DNA of 17,232 nt, taken from Nitrospira sp. GTDB taxonomy: Bacteria > Nitrospirota > Nitrospiria > Nitrospirales > Nitrospiraceae. Numbering within the stretch: the stretch's first letter is position 1; every line of letters begins with the position of its first letter. Positions 13,350 to 17,232 of the stretch are shown here, in pieces. The stretch is taken from contig JABMDG010000325.1 of the NCBI GenBank assembly GCA_015904045.1, positions 1 through 17,232 on the forward strand, in the 5' to 3' direction. A program made the translations under genes and the position numbers. The notes under the pieces are model-generated. The model had not been told where the DNA came from, ran no database searches, and saw only the letters and a list, made by a program, of their open reading frames with translations.

Positions 13350-15452
13350 ATGGAAGAGACCCGTATGGAGCCCATGAAAAATGTCGCGATTGTGTCCAAT
13401 GTCGGCGCAGGCAAGACATCCCTCAGTGAGGCACTTCTGTACTCCGGCGGGGCCATTCCCGTGCTTGGTTCCGTCACTCAAGGGACCACCGTCTCCGATT
13501 TTGAACCGGAAGAATTCCATCACCGAACCTCAGTCAGCACCAGCATCCTTCAGTTTGTCTGGAACCACACTCGCATCACTCTGCTCGACCCTCCGGGCGC
13601 ATTGAGCCTCCTCGGTGAATCGCTCGCTGCCCTGAGGGCCGTTGATGCGGTCATCGTTGTTCTTGATGGAACGGCCGGCATTCGGACGGAATTGGCGCGC
13701 CTCTGGACACGAGCCGCCGAACTCGGCTTGCCGTGTCTCCTGTTCGTCAATGGATTGGATCGAGAGAGAACGTCAATCGAAACTGTGCTGGAGGTATGCC
13801 AGAAGCAATTGGACTGTTCTCCGCTTCCCATGGTCGCGCCAGTTGGGCAAGGCCTTCAGTTGGAGGGTGTGATAGACCTTCTCCATCAGCGCATGCTTCG
13901 GTCAGGTCCCACGTCCCCCGCAGTTGAGGCCATTGCAGTCCCAGGGCATCTCGAGTCGGTAGCGAAGACCGGTCGGACGCGGCTGCTTGAAACAGTGGCG
14001 GAAAACGAGGAAGCCCTTCTTGATACCTATGTCACACAAGGCGACCTGAGCGAGAATGACCTGCTGCACGGATTACGATCGAGTATTCTGGCCAGGCAGT
14101 GTGTTCCGCTATTCGCAGGTTCAGCAACACGTAATGTCGGCATCTGGCCGTTGCTCGACGCGATCCGCACCATGCTGCCGTCACCGCACGAACGCGGAGC
14201 CCACCATCCTTTCATCGGCGTGCATCCGGAGACCGACGCACCATGTGAGCGGAAGGGAAGCACGCAGGAGCCTTTTTCGGCCCATATCTTCAAGACACTG
14301 ATCGACCCATTCGTCGGACGGCTGTCTTACTGTCGCGTGCTGTCGGGAACCGTGCAGGCTGATTCAACAGTCTGGAATGCCTCGAAACGGGTGCGTGAGA
14401 AGCTCGGCCACTTCTATACACTATGCGGAAAGCGCCATACGGCCGTTGGAGCCGCACAAGCGGGTGATATCATCGCGATAGGGAAATTGCGCGAGACTCA
14501 AACCGGCGATACGCTCTGTCAGGAGAAGGATCCTGTGTGCTATCCGGGCCTGGGGCTGCCTCGCCCGGTCCTGTCGTACGCCATTGAGGCGAAATCAAAG
14601 TCGGACATCGACAAGGTGAGCCTCGGCCTTCATAAGTTGATCGAGGAAGATCCGACACTGGGATTTACCCGCAACCCGGACACCAAGGAGATGGTGCTGA
14701 GCGGGCTGGGCCAATTGCATATCGACCTCGCGCTGGAAAAGCTTCATCGCAAGTTTGGCGCCGACGTCATGTTGCACACGCCGAAAATTCCGTATCGGGA
14801 AACCCTTCATGCCACATCACGCGCCCAGGGTAAGTACAAGAAACAAACCGGGGGCCATGGGCAATATGGGGACTGCTGGTTGGAAGTTGAGCCCTTGCCG
14901 CGCGGGCAGGGATTCATCTTCCAGAACCACATCGTCGGAGGCGCGATTCCCAGGAACTTTATTCCAGCAGTAGAGAAAGGGGTGATCGAGGCGATGCATG
15001 AAGGCGTGCTCGGTGGGTATCCCGTCGTCGACGTCCGTGTGACCGTCTATGATGGGTCATTTCATACGGTGGACTCGTCAGAAATGTCGTTCAAAATTGC
15101 TGGATCCATGGCTATCAAAAAGGCCATGGAAACCGCGCACCCGGTGTTGTTGGAGCCGATGATGACGGTTGAGATTGACGCGCCGACGGACGCCGTGGGT
15201 GCGGTGATGGGCGATCTGAGCGGGCGGCGAGGACGCATCCTTTCGGTGAGCGCACACGATCATGAGGAGCGGATCACCGCGCTCGTCCCGCTGGCCGAAT
15301 TGTTGAAGTACGCGCCGGCGTTGAACAGCATGACGGGCGGGCGGGGAAACTATGTCATGGAGTTTACCCGCTATGATGAAGTGCCGCGCGATCTGGCCGT
15401 CAGGATCATTGAGCAGCACAAGGCGGAACGGCACGCCGTCGCGATACACTGA
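13350..15452 (+). CDS. Elongation factor G-like protein with degenerate GTPase motifs
   Basis: A 700-residue protein with EF-G domain order: GTPase domain (about 8-270), beta-barrel domain II (about 305-390), domain III near 405-480, domain IV with GGAIPRNFIPAVEKGV, and domain V ending GGRGNYVMEF. It resembles the EF-G2/EF-G-like group rather than the main translocase. Its nucleotide motifs depart from consensus. The P-loop reads SNVGAGKT (16-23), with Ser for the first Gly. G3 reads DPPGA (80-84) instead of DTPGH, losing the catalytic histidine. G4 reads NGLD (134-137) instead of NKxD. The start has GGAGG about 8 bases upstream. It probably shares a transcript with radC and converges with htrA. 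Its role is unknown; weak or absent GTP hydrolysis is inference. Confidence 0.9.
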   Translation: MEETRMEPMKNVAIVSNVGAGKTSLSEALLYSGGAIPVLGSVTQGTTVSDFEPEEFHHRTSVSTSILQFVWNHTRITLLDPPGALSLLGESLAALRAVDAVIVVLDGTAGIRTELARLWTRAAELGLPCLLFVNGLDRERTSIETVLEVCQKQLDCSPLPMVAPVGQGLQLEGVIDLLHQRMLRSGPTSPAVEAIAVPGHLESVAKTGRTRLLETVAENEEALLDTYVTQGDLSENDLLHGLRSSILARQCVPLFAGSATRNVGIWPLLDAIRTMLPSPHERGAHHPFIGVHPETDAPCERKGSTQEPFSAHIFKTLIDPFVGRLSYCRVLSGTVQADSTVWNASKRVREKLGHFYTLCGKRHTAVGAAQAGDIIAIGKLRETQTGDTLCQEKDPVCYPGLGLPRPVLSYAIEAKSKSDIDKVSLGLHKLIEEDPTLGFTRNPDTKEMVLSGLGQLHIDLALEKLHRKFGADVMLHTPKIPYRETLHATSRAQGKYKKQTGGHGQYGDCWLEVEPLPRGQGFIFQNHIVGGAIPRNFIPAVEKGVIEAMHEGVLGGYPVVDVRVTVYDGSFHTVDSSEMSFKIAGSMAIKKAMETAHPVLLEPMMTVEIDAPTDAVGAVMGDLSGRRGRILSVSAHDHEERITALVPLAELLKYAPALNSMTGGRGNYVMEFTRYDEVPRDLAVRIIEQHKAERHAVAIH

Positions 15453-15460
15453 CGGGTGAT

Positions 15461-16867
15461 TCAGTCGGCGGGCTTGAGCACCACGTAGAATGCCCGGGTC
15501 TCGCGCAGCACTCGAAGCAAGATCGTGTCTCCGCGTCGGATTCGGCCAATGGCCGCAGTGAAGTCCTCGACGGAGAGAATCTCACCCCGGTTGACTTCTT
15601 TGATCAGATCGCCTTCCCGCAGCCCTTCGGCCTGCGCCAGGCTCCCGGGCTCCACCTTCGAGATGAGGACACCTTTCGCGTCACGCAGGTTGAACTTATC
15701 GGCCAAGGCGGCGGTCAACTCCTGCACGTCGAGACCGAGTTTAATTTCACGGCCAGGCGGCGGAGGAGGGGACGCGGCGCTCGCCATCTCACGCCGCTCA
15801 CTGAGGCGAATGTCCAGCGTCATGCGCGTGAGGTCTCGAACGACTTCGATCTTCGAGGTAGCTCCCGGGGCGAGCGTCCCGATCAAGCGCGATAGCTTAT
15901 TGGGAGAATCCACCACATGGCCGTCGATTCTGATGATAATGTCGCCCGGCTTGATGCCGGCCGCCGCTGCCGGGTCATTGGGAAATACTTCATTGACCAG
16001 AACACCCTCGTTCTCCGCCACGCCGAATTTGTTGGCCAAATCCGGGGTCAGCGGCTGAATGCCGACCCCCAGCCAGCCGCGAGCCACTCTGCCTTTGGCC
16101 AGTAGGTGCTCAATCACCTGTTTCGCCATGTTCGACGGAATGGCAAATCCAATACCTTGGGCGAAATTGATGATGGCCGTGTTGATCCCGATGACCTCGC
16201 CATGAAGATTGAGCAGGGGACCGCCGGAATTTCCGGGGTTGATCGATGCGTCGGTTTGAATGAAGTTTTCGTAGCGGGACAAATTGATATTCTCTCGGCC
16301 GATGCCGCTGACGACCCCCAGTGTCACCGTGCGGTCGAGGCCAAAGGGGTTTCCCACCGCCAGGACCCATTGCCCGACTTTCACCCCAGCGGAATCGCCG
16401 AATCGTGCACTGGGTAACGGCCGATCGGTCGTTACTTTGAGGAGTGCCAAATCCGTATCGGGATCTTTGCCGACCACCTGCGCGATCAATCTCGCCTTGT
16501 CGGAGAATCGAACTTCGACCTCGGCGGCATCGCCGATGACATGGTTATTCGTGACAATATATCCCGTACTGTCCACAATCAAACCGGATCCTGAACCGGA
16601 GGCATTTGGCGTACGCTCACTTCCCCGGTCACGTGCGCGACTATTAGCGGTGACCGGAAAGAGATTGACGACCGACGGCGTTGCCCGTTCTGCCAAATCG
16701 GTAATGACCCCTTGAATTTCTTCCAGGAGGCGGAGACCTGAGGACACGTGCGTGCTCGCACCGGTGCTCTGTTCCGCATGGAGCGACACCGGATCTTGGA
16801 GTGACACCAGTACGAGGAGAATCCCCACGAAGGGGCTACGCCAGCGCAGGTATGACATGATTCTCAT
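15461..16867 (-). CDS. Periplasmic serine protease of the DegP/HtrA (Do) family
   Basis: A 468-residue envelope protease/chaperone that removes misfolded periplasmic proteins. It has a signal peptide (hydrophobic core about 12-23, likely cut near residue 31), a trypsin-like domain with catalytic His109 (TNNHVIG), Asp139 (DPDTDLALLK) and Ser214 (GNSGGPLL), and two PDZ domains at about 265-355 and 378-465. A proline run PPPPPG (367-372) links the PDZ domains. All catalytic residues are intact. The ATG at 16867 is preceded by AAGGA about 4 bases away, and a second ATG three codons later is less well placed. A -10-like TACAAT lies on this strand at 16883-16888 but with no good -35. The RCK_C-domain gene ends 50 bases upstream. 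Confidence 0.96.
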   Translation of the reverse strand: MRIMSYLRWRSPFVGILLVLVSLQDPVSLHAEQSTGASTHVSSGLRLLEEIQGVITDLAERATPSVVNLFPVTANSRARDRGSERTPNASGSGSGLIVDSTGYIVTNNHVIGDAAEVEVRFSDKARLIAQVVGKDPDTDLALLKVTTDRPLPSARFGDSAGVKVGQWVLAVGNPFGLDRTVTLGVVSGIGRENINLSRYENFIQTDASINPGNSGGPLLNLHGEVIGINTAIINFAQGIGFAIPSNMAKQVIEHLLAKGRVARGWLGVGIQPLTPDLANKFGVAENEGVLVNEVFPNDPAAAAGIKPGDIIIRIDGHVVDSPNKLSRLIGTLAPGATSKIEVVRDLTRMTLDIRLSERREMASAASPPPPPGREIKLGLDVQELTAALADKFNLRDAKGVLISKVEPGSLAQAEGLREGDLIKEVNRGEILSVEDFTAAIGRIRRGDTILLRVLRETRAFYVVLKPAD

Positions 16868-16917
16868 GCTGTCCTTGCCATGATTGTAACGGATTCTGAG
16901 GGATCTCCCTACCAGAC

Positions 16918-17232
16918 TTAGGCAGATTTAGCCGCGGGGGCTTGGAGCAACCGTTGACTGGTAAACCAGGGAACGATGCGATCCAACTCGGACTCCATCC
17001 CAATCAGGATGACAATATCATCCGGTCGAAAAGTCAGATCGGTAGACGGAGCCAGGACAACAGGTCCGCGCAAAATTGCCGCGACATGGACCGAGGAAGA
17101 CTGAGACATGGCGCCGATGGATTGACCGACTGCTCCGGCAGTTCTGGTAACCGTCAAGCGATCAATCCGTGACGCTCTGAGCTTGAGATCATGATGCAAT
17201 CGAAGGAGATCCTCATCAATAGCTTCAAGTTT
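16918..17232 (-). CDS. C-terminal RCK_C (TrkA-C)-like domain of a cation transport or channel protein (5' end outside window)
   Basis: The frame is open to the right edge and shows 104 residues. The stretch from about residue 20 onward, LKLRASRIDRLTVTRTAGAV, then SSVHVAAILRGPVVLAPSTD, then TFRPDDIVILIGMESELDRI, follows the RCK_C pattern: a strand, a short helix, then the P-x-D...GD-x-V-x-x-G pattern. Such domains bind a regulatory ligand and sit at the C-terminus of TrkA, Kef-type K+/H+ antiporters, potassium channels or separate antiporter regulatory subunits. The N-terminal part is missing, so the type cannot be told. It is transcribed toward htrA and ends 50 bases before it. A short basic/Ala tail (APAAKSA) closes the protein. 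Confidence 0.7.
   Translation of the reverse strand, partial: KLEAIDEDLLRLHHDLKLRASRIDRLTVTRTAGAVGQSIGAMSQSSSVHVAAILRGPVVLAPSTDLTFRPDDIVILIGMESELDRIVPWFTSQRLLQAPAAKSA

Overview
The window looks like ordinary chromosome from a Gram-negative bacterium of moderately high G+C content. My best guess is a Nitrospira-type member of the Nitrospirota. This rests on the feel of the proteins, the small zinc-ribbon genes and a palindromic intergenic element I associate with that group, so it is an inference. Nothing in the window proves the taxon. I found no tRNA, rRNA, CRISPR array, transposase, integrase or phage gene.

Layout, left to right. A rightward block holds the tail of an unknown gene, def (peptide deformylase), an MsbA-like ABC exporter and, from its own promoter, two tiny zinc-ribbon genes (1-3000). 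A leftward block follows: a secreted small protein, a cytochrome P450 and a PII-like protein (5381 down to 3040). Next is a rightward block of purH and purD, the last two folate-linked and early glycine-adding enzymes of purine synthesis. They are separated by a 122-bp imperfect palindrome, and a coiled-coil lipoprotein follows (5656-9201). A leftward operon rsmD-coaD-aminotransferase has ATGA overlaps at both junctions and is followed by an fmdB-type zinc-ribbon gene (11905 down to 9212). A third tiny zinc-ribbon gene lies leftward at 12378-12205, antisense to a near-perfect sigma-70 promoter with no obvious gene of its own. Then come radC and an EF-G paralogue rightward (12563-15452), and finally leftward a two-PDZ HtrA/Do protease and the C-terminal end of a protein with an RCK_C (TrkA-C)-like domain (17232 down to 15461).

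Most genes are housekeeping: N-terminal methionine processing, purine synthesis, coenzyme A synthesis, 16S rRNA methylation, amino-acid metabolism and envelope protein quality control. The less ordinary content is the EF-G paralogue with eroded GTPase motifs, the purH-purD palindrome, the orphan promoter and foldable leader at 12079-12181, the P450 next to a secreted protein and a PII-like protein, and the set of short Cys-rich proteins. I did not find a convincing new multi-gene system. The strongest candidates for something undescribed are the orphan transcript near 12.1 kb and the EF-G paralogue.
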